Assembly: GCA_030867875.1 (NCBI GenBank)
Contig: JAOWCC010001634.1
Coordinates: forward strand, 5,813,877-5,877,876
Reading direction: 5' to 3'
DNA from: Actinernus sp. WN-2022
Lineage: Eukaryota > Cnidaria > Anthozoa > Actiniaria > Actinernidae
DNA: 64,000 nt
The notes under the pieces are model-generated. The model made no database searches. It had not been told where the DNA came from and was given only the letters and a program-made list of their open reading frames with translations. Below are positions 1 to 8,878 of the stretch, one piece after another. How positions within the stretch are numbered: the first letter of the stretch is position 1; each line of letters starts with the position of its first letter. The position numbers and the translations under genes are program-made.

Positions 1-734
1 AGTCCTTCGCGTTCTCTTTCAAACGTGACATTTGATGTTTTCACGTTGTGTTTTTGCAGAGAACGGCCAAAATGTTGACGGCTGCGTGCATTTTGACGTG
101 CAGTTATTATTGTATTTTGCAACTAAGGCTATTGTTTTATGCCGTCGTCATAGACGTCGCCGTCCTGGCTGCGTAAGGGCCCTATCAGCGATTACGTAGC
201 GCGCAATAAAGGCTCCTTTAAAATAAATTATTTGAAGGATTTTAAAGACAATAACCTATCCATGTGTCGTTGAAATATGTACTGATGTTCCACCAACTGA
301 CGCTGAAGAGAATATATTTGATGGAAACTCACAGTTTTCCTCGAGATTCCACCAGCTTGAGAGAGTCAAAATAGATGTCTCGCCATCAATCCAACTATTT
401 AACGTTCTCATGTTCAGCACTCATTGAAGCTTGTCTCTTGTTTATGTACCTAATTTTAAATATAATAAAAGGATTTCATGAGATTCAAATCATTGTGTAC
501 ATATTTTGTTTCGGCTGCTCCTACTTCGCGTACGTGAACACAGATGACGTAACACAAAGAAGACAAAAACTCAAAAAGTAGTGACAGGGGGCTAAAATGA
601 TACCCCCGCACAAATTTCCGCAAACTCGGGAAAAAGCGACTCGAGATTTCGTATCGTGTCATGCCCACGAATGGAATGTGTCATGCCCGAAATTCGCAAG
701 GCCGATTTCAAAGTTTTAATGACAATAGGTAAGG
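1..734. other. Host DNA, no gene recognised
   Basis: Only short open frames occur here (the longest is 68 codons at 375-581) and none resembles a known protein. The phrase gagatttcgtat at about 643 recurs at about 1691, in each case 50 to 100 bases before a decayed Polinton-like gene. It may be a leftover promoter of that element. Confidence 0.4.
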
Positions 735-1031
735 ATGGCGTTTCCAGCGGTCAAGGACTTCGGATGCACGAGTGAGGGCACCAAAACCCTGAGATGGTCA
801 GACCTCAAGGAGGGGATCGTTTAACAAGTCCTGGGGAGGAGGAAAGTCTGGACTAAATTTGGCGGTAGCTTTATACTGACCCTAGGGGTAGAGTCCGGGG
901 AGACCTACGAAGTGTGGGCCCCGTCAAAGCTACGATCGATGCAAACCTCCAAGGATAAATACGTCCTTAACCTGGGCATAGTGACCTATGGTGACGACGG
1001 TGGCATGGCTGCCTTCTTCAAGATCATATAG
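735..1031 (+). pseudogene. Broken 98-codon gene of the decayed third element
   Basis: An ATG at 735 opens a frame that runs to a TAG at 1029-1031, interrupted by a single in-frame TAA at 822-824 (codon 30). Outside that stop the frame reads like a compact soluble protein with alternating hydrophobic and charged residues, suggestive of a small beta-rich fold. I do not recognise the family. It lies just upstream of two further small frames and about 2 kb from a fragment that clearly matches a Polinton membrane-protein gene (2928-3085), so I place it in a decayed mobile element. One stop codon could also be a sequencing error. The function is unknown. Confidence 0.4.
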
Positions 1032-1120
1032 ATCCAACTTCACGTAACCTTACATAGTGTAAGGTTACGACTTTATGGACGTGTAAAAAAGCTACTTAGA
1101 AGTTTCTTAGACCTTATTTT

Positions 1121-1222
1121 TTAACTTAATGATGAGCCCGCATGGTACATGGACATCGGACACGCTACGCGCGCGTAGCGTGTCCGATGTCCATGTACCA
1201 TGCGGGCTCATCATTAAGTTAA
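1121..1222. repeat. Perfect 102-bp palindrome
   Basis: The bases from 1121 to 1171 are exactly the reverse complement of 1172 to 1222, with no spacer; the centre is gctacgcg|cgcgtagc. It sits between the broken gene ending at 1031 and the frame starting at 1246. In RNA it would form a 51-bp stem. The intact elements also have long hairpins at gene boundaries, which makes a regulatory or 3'-end role plausible. A fold-back sequencing or assembly artefact cannot be excluded. Confidence 0.85.
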
Positions 1223-1245
1223 TCAGAATACTACATAGTGCAGCC

Positions 1246-1593
1246 ATGGTCATATCTAGGCTTGAGCTAAGGAGGAGGGCGAAGGAGGCTGTAATCAAGG
1301 GTGTGTCCAATCTCAGGAAGAAGATGATGATCGAGGCCTTGGGGCTGACCGACATGGTGTCCTTGAGGAATACTAATGCCAGACCCGTCAACCTAGTGGA
1401 CGTCGAGTCGGGTGAAGTCAAGACGTATGACTCCATAAGCGAACGTTCGTTTGGCCTACGCAAGAGCTCCAGGGGGCTCTTTACCATTCTATCGGAAGAA
1501 ATAACCATCTGGCTTGGTGGACGCGAGTACATGCTGGTCGAGTACGCAGAGGTGATTGGCGTAGCTGCCATACTAAGCCTCGTATTCCATTAA
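1246..1593 (+). CDS. Small protein with hydrophobic C-terminal anchor, decayed third element
   Basis: The open frame extends upstream to 1129 through the palindrome, but the ATG at 1246 lies just past the palindrome and begins a basic helical N-terminus (about 115 aa in all). The middle has DVES and SISERS phrases. The last 16 residues are strongly hydrophobic and could be a tail anchor. Small proteins with one membrane segment are typical of the two intact Polintons in this window, but I cannot align this one to any of them. The antisense frame at 1107-1571 is judged a shadow. Function unknown. Confidence 0.4.
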   Translation: MVISRLELRRRAKEAVIKGVSNLRKKMMIEALGLTDMVSLRNTNARPVNLVDVESGEVKTYDSISERSFGLRKSSRGLFTILSEEITIWLGGREYMLVEYAEVIGVAAILSLVFH

Positions 1594-1745
1594 GAAAGGA
1601 GACGAGACATATTCGCCCAAGTTCCTTTGACGTGCATAAAGGCTCGACGGCATAGATGACATATCATCGACGTGGAAAAAAGTGATCTGAGATTTCGTAT
1701 TAAAGTCAATACTAAAGCTAAGTAGACACGCGCGTGAGTAACGAG

Positions 1746-1982
1746 ATGCCTACCGTAGAGGAACTTCGTGAACAACTGCGCCAACACGCCCTCCTCGTCA
1801 AGGGATTGTCCACGACGAGGAAGGAGGAACTCCTCAAACTTGTAGTCAACGCTCCAACGCTTGACTTTCAGGTGAAGCTTGCGGAGAACGCCACCATAAA
1901 CGAACTGCGTCATCAAGTAAAGCAGTACGACCTGACACGCCGGGCACGAAAATCCGTAAAAACGGCGGGGTTGAGTCAGTAA
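1746..1982 (+). CDS. SAP-like DNA-binding small protein
   Basis: The frame could begin at a GTG at 1734, but the ATG at 1746 is preferred (about 78 aa). Residues 3 to 35 read as helix, extended loop, helix, with the spacing TVEELREQLRQHAL, a glycine, then LSTTRKEELLKLV. This matches the SAP motif used by many chromatin and viral proteins to bind AT-rich DNA. A second helical unit resembling it follows, then a basic tail (TRRARKS). It lies 152 bases after the preceding small gene on the same strand, and both appear to be survivors of one element. A role in genome binding or packaging is inference. Confidence 0.45.
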   Translation: MPTVEELREQLRQHALLVKGLSTTRKEELLKLVVNAPTLDFQVKLAENATINELRHQVKQYDLTRRARKSVKTAGLSQ

Positions 1983-2900
1983 CAGAAAAAGTAAAAGCAA
2001 CACCATTTCCTTACTTCTACTCTCAATTTTACGAAATGTTGGCAGATTGGCAACAAAGTAAAACTACATTTTAGGGGAGAATTGTTTCTGTAATCTGACG
2101 TTGTTGTGACGTCTTAAGGAACGCCTCCCTTTTCGGTGAAAATTAACCTTTAAAATATGTTTCAAACATATTACGTCATCAGAATGCCTTAATGAAATAT
2201 ATTCATTTGGCGAAAATTTGAACTTTCTACGATAAATACATTCGAAGTTACGGACGATTCACTAATTTTATGACGTCATTGTTAGTGACGTCACACTTCG
2301 AGAATAAATCGGATTGCAGACTATAAAAATATTATTAAAAAGAATAATATGACTTGTGAGTGTTGGCCACATGCATTTCATCGGTAAATTTCCAAACATT
2401 CTGTACTAGCTATATTCTGAGGGTACACAAATATATTTATGACGTCATAATGACTATTTCAAAAAATGGGGCTTCTACTCAAAAAATCAAAATTCTAAAA
2501 AGAACACGTTGTTACTATTAAGGAGCTTTATTACTGTGCAAAATATGATGCACCAGTATTTCGAATTAACTCTAGAAGTTAAAACAAGCGATATTTTCAC
2601 AAGTGGTTTCATGTTATTTATTTCCCGCCAATTTTTGCCGGCGACGGATGGAACCGGCCGCAAGACCGGTCGATTCTCCTAACTTTGGAGTGACGCGGAC
2701 GATGTCAGTGGGAAAATCGACAGCTTGCCGAGTACGTCACAATAAGCCTATGTGAAAAAGGCTGTCGTCGTCACTCGCGACGTATCGCGCGACGAGCCTT
2801 GAAGGACGACCTTCCCACCGAGTCACTTGCCAAGTAAATCACGAGAGAAGGACCTTACATCTTAGACGAGCGGGAAGGTAAGGTAAGCGGGAAGGTGAGA
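1983..2900. other. AT-rich host or decayed element DNA
   Basis: No supported gene. The stretch 2000-2640 is AT-rich with several tgacgtca-like boxes. From 2640 to 2900 the composition becomes GC-richer, like the fragment that follows, and may be decayed element sequence, but I find no alignable reading frame. Confidence 0.3.
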
Positions 2901-2927
2901 AGAAGAGAAGACGCACGATTCGATGAC

Positions 2928-3085
2928 GCTTCTTCCGGGGTGTGGACCAAGGCCTCGAAGCATCAGAAGACAGTCATGCTTAGTATAAAGCCAAGGCGAA
3001 CACGATTCGCGATCTCGTCTCAAAGGCCTTGCTTACTGGATAGTAAGGTCTCAGCTGATGATGAGTTCAGCTTCAGTGGTAAACC
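2928..3085 (+). pseudogene. Fragment of Polinton glycine-rich membrane-protein gene
   Basis: Three reading frames read in turn follow the most conserved part of the gene family intact at 13661-14269 and 31025-31636. They give TKASKHQKTVML, then ANTIRDLVSKALL, then KVSADDEF. The intact copies read KVSKHEKTVML, LNTIRDLVSKAL and KISDTEF at the same places. At least two frameshifts and stops make it non-functional, and the upstream glycine-rich membrane part is missing. This is the best evidence that a third, decayed element of the same superfamily lies at the left of the window. The two intact copies are on the minus strand; this one is on the plus strand. Confidence 0.65.
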
Positions 3086-3190
3086 ACTTGCCTCTCACCG
3101 CTGCGGTCTCGGGTTCGATTCCCGGCTCGGGCACCATATGTGCATACGTTAGGTTTGTTGTTGATTCCTTATCTGCATTCGAGCAGTAAG
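3076..3190 (+). repeat. tRNA-derived SINE remnant
   Basis: The sequence contains the 3' half of a tRNA-like unit: cttgcctctcaccgctg, then a B-box-like gggttcgattcccggc and ctcgggca, followed by catatgtg and a gtttgttg tail. This layout resembles a SINE family common in corals. The tRNA 5' half and an intact acceptor stem are absent, so it is not a functional tRNA gene. Confidence 0.6.
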
Positions 3191-4635
3191 TATGCTCTTG
3201 AGGTAATTAGCATATCATAAATATTCAAACCGTTCAAAATTCTTCTGCGATCGCAATGGTTTCTTTCGCAAGCAACAGTAGCATTGTGTCTGATTGGTCA
3301 GTTCAATGAGAGGTCATTTCTGATTGCCTGAGGGTAAGATTGAAACCCTTTCAATGTTAGCGGGTAGATTTTGTGTAAGAAAGTAAAATTCAGTTACGGA
3401 AGTTCACCTCGATTTATCGGCCGAAAAACAGCAATGAAATTCCGGTTAAATGTGTACAAAAACTCTTCAACTCGTCAAATGTAATACTAGGGGTACTAGG
3501 GATTGTTTACTTGTCATCGTCATCACTTAGGACAATCTGGCGCCATTTCTTGTAAAAATCGTCAACATTTTGCGAAACATGGTTTTGGTCCCGTGTTGAC
3601 TTGAACGCTGAACGGACGGTTTTCAAATTTAGTCGTCGTTCCTTGCTCCCATCGTTTGGAGTTCTAAAGACTTGTAAAGAGAGTTGGAATTCGCCTCCTT
3701 TCATGATAATTGTTGTGAAGTCTTGGTTCGTTCGTGAAGTGTTTATAAATGCTTCGCTGGAATAAAGTCAGTGAGATAGCTTGGCTATTTTTAGCAAAAG
3801 GTTTTCGGCAATGTTATTTATCTTCTGGCGTTACTTTTTGTTATACCTTGAGTCAAACACGTCTTTTTTCACTAAACGTTTCACGTGGAAACAATCTCAA
3901 TCAACTACTCTTGAAGTGAGTCACGCCAGGTTTTGAATATTTGTTAGCTTAAGTATATAGCAGCATGTTGGCTTTTCCAGTGTCGGTCATTTATTTTTTT
4001 CGTCAATTGCCTCAAGGTAGGCGTTTCCTTTCTTCCTGCCCCGACTCGTTTACCTCCCCTTCCTCCAGAGCCTTCATTCATCACAATTTCGAACAAAAAA
4101 TGTATAAATGAAATACTCTACATTTAGAATGAATGCTAAACAAAACTTTCCTGCAAAAACTATGTTTTAGAGGTTCGAAATAAGAGCGATGGAAATGGAT
4201 TCCTGAAAGGTTCCTTCGGAGGGAGGTTTGATTTCGTACCATCAAATTTTGCCTTCGGCCGTACGATAGCCTGGTAACAAATGAGCGCTGACCCAGCCCC
4301 TTTAACCACGATACTTGATTTGTAACCATGCATTTGCATTGTGATGCAAAACAAAGATGTATTATGTATAAGCGATGTTTGTAATGACACACTCACCCAA
4401 AACTGAAATGCAATAGACATACATAACGGCATCCGTTTATGTTTGCGTGCCTGCAAATGTTTTTGTCTCGAGTAAAGAGACTTGGGGTTAATCAATAAAC
4501 CACGATACTCGATATGTATAACGTTAGAATGTTTGTGCAAGAGGTCATGGCAACAGAAGGTGTTGTGTGTTGTGTATCTGTTTGTGGGTGCGGAGAGTTG
4601 CTGATTGAAAATCATACTTTTTCTCAGGAGATAAA
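3191..4635. other. Host intergenic DNA upstream of the 595-aa gene
   Basis: Short overlapping frames exist on the minus strand (4081-4669) but carry no recognisable family and lie opposite the start of the host gene. No repeat or RNA gene was identified. The stretch before 4636 presumably contains the host promoter. Confidence 0.35.
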
Positions 4636-6423
4636 ATGGAAGAACTCGCTGGCGTTGTGGTAAAAACATTACAAATTGTGTCTTCTACACTTGTGGATCA
4701 GCTAAGACAAAAAGCGGCAGCGCGACTTCAAAATGGCGATGTTGCTGATCAAGGAATACGAGAACTAATTGTTCAAGATCTGGATGACCTGAGGTTTCAA
4801 GTGAAGGATCTTACGAGGAGAGATTTGAAATCAAGTATAAGGAACTTCGACCAAGGCAAGATTTATTTAAAGAATTATTTTATAATTTCGGGCCAGGGAC
4901 GTCATGCCAACGCAAATAATGGCAGGGCCTTATCAGCAGCCAATTTTGAACCTCATGAGTTACCAGGGCAAGTCAATTTCGATGAAATCCCTATCACAGT
5001 TGCGACCGGCCGACGGGAAGAAGCTCTTGATATTTTGAGAAGAGCAAAGCAAAGCTTTATGACGGCATCCAATATGGCAGGCCATGCTTTCGATAATGAA
5101 GGCCTAAACGTATTGGATCGAGTTTTAGCGATGGAAATACAAGTAGTAGCATTTATTTTTGGAAACATAGATACAAAAAAACCCAATTCAGGTTTGGCTG
5201 ACATATGTAGTTCGTCTGTCGAAAAATTGAACACGCTTCCTCAAGTTCAGCGTTCATTTAGCGTGTACATAGGCGATTCAAAAGAAGAATGTGGATGCCT
5301 AGACCGAATGCGAAGAAGAATAAAATCGCAGGATCGAGCTGAAGTAGTGCAAAGGGTAAAGGATATTAACATTCTAGTGTGGAAGTATGAGTGCCTTTAC
5401 AGAGGAGAACGAGTTCGTCCACATCATGTTATTCCCAGGGTTCTGCGAAGTGAGCCGGTTAATATAAATCCGATTTTATATTTTGGAAAGATCCATTTTG
5501 ATGTCATGAAGTTAGGAAACAACAGTAAGAAGCCAGGAATAGATCGATTGGTAGATCCATGTGGCATTGTCATGACAAGCAGGGGTTATTTTGTGTTTCC
5601 CGATCGTCGGGACGGAAAAGTGAAAGTATACACTAGCATGGGAGATTTCAAGTATTCTCTCGTTATTCCTAATATGACCGTAGGAATGAAGCCCCGAGCG
5701 ATTGTTATAGATCAGACAAACGATAAGGTGTATGTTCTTTGCACAAGCAGCGCGCGCGCAGGCCAAGCGGCAATGAGCACTGGACTGCTCTACTGCTCCA
5801 ACCTGCGAGCAAATAATCCTTCAGTAAAGAAAATAGAAAGTCGGCTTGGACGATTTCGTACATCGTACCATGTGCTATTTGCAATCAACCAAAATGGCAT
5901 CCCTTTGGTACTTTTGGGTGATGATCTCTTTACGTGTAAACCGCTCAGTAATCCGTCAGATAAACCTGAAAATAGCAAATTAGATGGTTTAACACCTGGC
6001 ACTTGCACAGCCACAGCAATGGAAGTGAATATCAACAACGCAAATGAAATATTTATATCATTGAAAGAAGAGAACAACAGCTACATTCGTGTTTTCAATT
6101 ACTACACTGGCAGATGCATCAAACAAATAGACTCGAATTTCGGTGAATCTCTCTGCCTGTCGTGTAGCCGCTCTTCGCAACACATTTTACAGCTGGTTTC
6201 GACGTACAGTGACTGCGGTGGTCCCAGGAGAATGAACCTTTCTCTTCGCCTGTTATACACACATAGTTTAGAAGAGATACAAGATCCTTTGGAGGTTTTG
6301 TCCAGGGATGCAGCTCGGTTGAGGTTTGATGACCGAACAAACTACGCAATGGCTGCTACATCCAATGGAGAATGTGCTATTCTCGACAAGAGCTCTTGTG
6401 AGTTGCACTGTTTGTACTGGTGA
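4636..6423 (+). CDS. Intronless host protein with predicted beta-propeller C-terminus
   Basis: A single uninterrupted 595-codon frame begins at an ATG preceded by gagataaa. Residues 1-75 are helical and charged. Residues 120-190 look like an all-helical bundle (rich in EEALDILRRAK-type helices). From about residue 285 onward there are repeated short beta-strand blades of the form GYFVFPDRRDGKVKVYTSMG and KPRAIVIDQTNDKVYVL, which resemble NHL or YVTN-type propeller blades. No catalytic motif or signal peptide is visible. I do not recognise a named protein. The lack of introns suggests retrocopying or a lineage-expanded intronless family. It is unrelated in style to the viral elements, with ordinary host composition. 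Function unknown. Confidence 0.7.
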   Translation: MEELAGVVVKTLQIVSSTLVDQLRQKAAARLQNGDVADQGIRELIVQDLDDLRFQVKDLTRRDLKSSIRNFDQGKIYLKNYFIISGQGRHANANNGRALSAANFEPHELPGQVNFDEIPITVATGRREEALDILRRAKQSFMTASNMAGHAFDNEGLNVLDRVLAMEIQVVAFIFGNIDTKKPNSGLADICSSSVEKLNTLPQVQRSFSVYIGDSKEECGCLDRMRRRIKSQDRAEVVQRVKDINILVWKYECLYRGERVRPHHVIPRVLRSEPVNINPILYFGKIHFDVMKLGNNSKKPGIDRLVDPCGIVMTSRGYFVFPDRRDGKVKVYTSMGDFKYSLVIPNMTVGMKPRAIVIDQTNDKVYVLCTSSARAGQAAMSTGLLYCSNLRANNPSVKKIESRLGRFRTSYHVLFAINQNGIPLVLLGDDLFTCKPLSNPSDKPENSKLDGLTPGTCTATAMEVNINNANEIFISLKEENNSYIRVFNYYTGRCIKQIDSNFGESLCLSCSRSSQHILQLVSTYSDCGGPRRMNLSLRLLYTHSLEEIQDPLEVLSRDAARLRFDDRTNYAMAATSNGECAILDKSSCELHCLYW

Positions 6424-6615
6424 TTTGAAGGTGCAGAGGCAGTTTATTATATACAAGCGAATTCACTTGAAAACCCAACGAATCTCCATAGTATGGAACA
6501 ATTACGGGAAAAAACATGGAAACGATTCTGATTTCCATGATATTTACATACGACATATACAATAATGTTGGTTATACCATGGTAGCCTCGGATTCTACGA
6601 GGCACATTTAAACCA
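6424..6615. other. 3' flank of host gene
   Basis: No gene. The sequence is ordinary host DNA leading into a chain of small inverted-repeat elements; ttataccatggta near 6575 resembles attataccatgg at about 7452, next to a foldback element. Confidence 0.3.
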
Positions 6616-6728
6616 CTAATTTTCACTGATGGGAGGGATATTTAGAAATATACATTGTCGCCGGAAAATTTCGAGACAATGCATATTCCTAAATTTCCCC
6701 TGCATGCGTATAATGAGTGAAAATTAGA
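6616..6728. repeat. Small foldback element
   Basis: The ends read ctaattttcact and agtgaaaattag, which are exact inverse complements. The inner arms also partly pair (gggatatttagaaatat against atattcctaaatttccc). It is a 113-bp hairpin-forming MITE-like unit without coding capacity. Confidence 0.55.
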
Positions 6729-6952
6729 AGAGAATGCAAACTGGAAGTGAGATGGTCAAAAGCATCAACTCCTGCTCCCCCTCTGGCACGACTAGCCCTG
6801 CGCTCCCGGGTGAAAATACTGAATCCAAACTGACCTGTCTTCATTATACCCGTCAACGTAATCCATGTGGGACGAGCTATTTAAATCTGCGCGTTATTCT
6901 CTTCATTTCTCAAGCCCGCTTCTTCCATGTGCATGCACTTTGAATATTTAGT

Positions 6953-7235
6953 CATAGTTAATAGAGTGGAATGGTTATGAAACCCGGCAAACTTCAAAGG
7001 GGCTAACAAAGGCGCTGCGATTTATGTTGGAAGGGGGCAAGACAAAAGATTATGCAGGGTCATAGTTCATTAGCGTCCCCTGAACGACTGAACTCACACG
7101 TTTCTATTGGCTGATTGATTAACACATTGGAATTTCTATTGTGTTTTGTGCAGGGTCACGGTTGAAAAAAGCTAACAAAGACATATAACAAAGAAGGTCG
7201 CTGGGTTTCATAACCATTCCACTCTATTAACTATG
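6953..7235. mobile_element. MITE with TIRs and ATTTAGT target duplication
   Basis: The termini catagttaatagagtggaa and ttccactctattaactatg are perfect inverted repeats; the match extends about 33 bp through ggttatgaaaccc. The flanks at 6946-6952 and 7236-7242 are both atttagt, extending to 8 bp if the following c is counted on both sides with a shifted end. The internal 217 bp has no gene. The target-site length suggests a hAT-type non-autonomous element. Confidence 0.75.
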
Positions 7236-7456
7236 ATTTAGTCAACCACATAATTACATTGTATTTTAGTGTTATTCTTCTTAAAAACAACACGCTTGTC
7301 CCCAAGGGAAGCCAGGGTCGTTCAATCAATGGCGCTCAGTCAAGCATTAAACAAAACGAAAGAAACTCAACTGCGACGTCTTTAGTTTCGGCAGAGAAAA
7401 CTAAACTTCTCAGAGATTTGTTCCGTTCCTCGGCGATCATGGTATAACAAACTTAT

Positions 7457-7606
7457 ACCATGGCATTTCGGGGTATTAGTGATTTAAATTGCCCCTCGAG
7501 CCTCAGGAAGATTTGTAAAAGTCTCTCGGCCTCGGGACTTTTACAAATCTTCCCTCGGCTCTCGGGGCAGTTTAATTTACTAATACCCCCACCCCTCATG
7601 CCATGG
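7457..7606. repeat. Foldback element
   Basis: The left arm tggcatttcggggtattagt is mirrored by the right arm around actaataccccc...catgcca. The inner arms (aagatttgtaaaagtc against gacttttacaaatctt) pair perfectly around a short loop. The result is a long hairpin with no coding content. Confidence 0.6.
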
Positions 7607-7980
7607 AATAACTAATAATTATAATACAATCTAAGAAATTTATATCATTTGATTGGTCGAGAGCGGTCGTAGTTTAGCGTAATTTGTAATCAAACCTATT
7701 CCATATATGGTAGCTTTGGCCATATTTGGAAAACACAACCAGTGTTGTCTTGAAAAGAAAAATGGCGAAATATTTACCCGAAATCTTATCTTGGGAAAAC
7801 AAGGCTTAGCTTAAAACAAGCAAATATGCAGAATATGCTATGTGGCACCTACATTGTCTATTATTCTTTCAGATCTTCTTTATTGTTTTATGCCTTTTCT
7901 GTCTACCTATTGAAAAAGCACTATTTGGTTGGATTAGTTGACGGAGCACGATCAAGCAATGAGGGGATTGCCCCAGGCAA
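7607..7980. other. Host DNA, nothing recognised
   Basis: Ordinary AT-rich host sequence between two repeat elements. No supported gene or RNA. Confidence 0.3.
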
Positions 7981-8415
7981 TAGACCAGTTCACGGTTAAT
8001 TCTGAAATTTTGACAGGCGTGCAAACATGGCGCAGTGTCCGTATGGGAAGCCGATGCCAAATAAAATCCGTAAAATCGAATTTCTGAAATATTCACCGTA
8101 TGCAAACTTAAGATACCAGGTAAACGATTAACTAATCAAAAAATTGAGGGATGTAGCTGTGCTGGGAAGCGTGCAATCGTGTTTTCAGTTTTCATACATT
8201 TGCCTGTAACAACGAGTCAAAGTCCGCGGGAAATTTTATAGACAAATGTATGGAAAACTGAAAACACGATTGCACGCTTCCCAGCACAGCTACATCCCTC
8301 AAATTTTGATCAGTTAATCTTTTACCTGGTATCTTAAGTTTGCAGACGGTGAATATTTCAGAAATTCGATCTTTCGGAAATTATTTGGCATCGTATTTCC
8401 ATACATATCAGACTT

Positions 8416-8625
8416 AGTAGGGGGAAAAGGCCGATTCTGGCGCAGTTTTTGACATATTGTGAAATACTGGCGCAGCGCCAGTAATTCAAAATATGACAAA
8501 GACGTCGCCAGAAGTCTGCCTTTTCCTCCTACTGTTAATTTATTCATATTATGTCGTTATTCCAAGAAACCGGTTTAAACTGGATTCCAAGAATTTGATC
8601 ACGTGACCACGCCCTAATTGACCAC
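8416..8625 (+). repeat. Left TIR of element 1, with terminal hairpin
   Basis: Identical over 210 bp to the reverse complement of 28044-28253. The first 118 bp (8416-8533) fold on themselves: agtagggggaaaagg pairs with ccttttcctcctact, meeting at the axis tactggcgcagcgccagta. The inner part carries ttccaagaaaccggttta and the gaccacgccctaattg box. A 77-codon frame here (8314-8547, minus) extends outside the element and is not considered a gene. Confidence 0.95.
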
Positions 8626-8860
8626 ACCCTTGACCTTGACCTTTTCCTCCTACTGTTAATTTATTCAGCCTGTCTGATACTTAATGAAATTATTATATAG
8701 TTGATCCAATAAACCGGTTTAAAGTGGTATTCAGGAATGCAGTTAAAAGTGGATTTCCAAGAAACCGGTTTAGAATGGAATTCCAGGAATGTGACCACGC
8801 CCTAATTGACCACGCCCTAATTGACCACACCCTTGACCTTGACCTTATTTTAATATACTC
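8626..8860. repeat. Left subterminal repeats of element 1
   Basis: The region repeats pieces of the TIR. A second cttttcctcctactgttaat lies at about 8640. Further aaaccggttt palindromes occur at about 8710 and 8770. gaccacgccctaattg is repeated at about 8791 and 8807, and ccttgaccttgacc occurs twice. At the right end, aaccggtttcttggaat recurs at 27911 outside the TIR proper and is followed by caaggt repeats. These iterated subterminal motifs could bind an initiator, terminal protein or integrase. Confidence 0.75.
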
Positions 8861-8878
8861 AAACTACATAAGTAGGTG

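Noticed and set aside
1107..1571. Antisense 154-codon frame over the third-element gene and palindrome
   Set aside because: The palindrome makes both strands open. The protein has no sensible composition, while the plus-strand frame has a tail-anchor-like end.
3076..3140. Possible tRNA gene
   Set aside because: Only the B-box half and a partial anticodon arm are present; the D-arm and acceptor pairing fail and a SINE-like tail follows.
4081..4669. Two overlapping minus-strand frames upstream of the 595-aa gene
   Set aside because: No family resemblance, no supporting context, and they overlap each other and the host gene start.
8314..8547. 77-codon frame in the left TIR, with an identical start in the right TIR at 28122-28316
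   Set aside because: It is duplicated only because the TIRs are identical, lies in the hairpin, and runs out of the element into host DNA at both ends.
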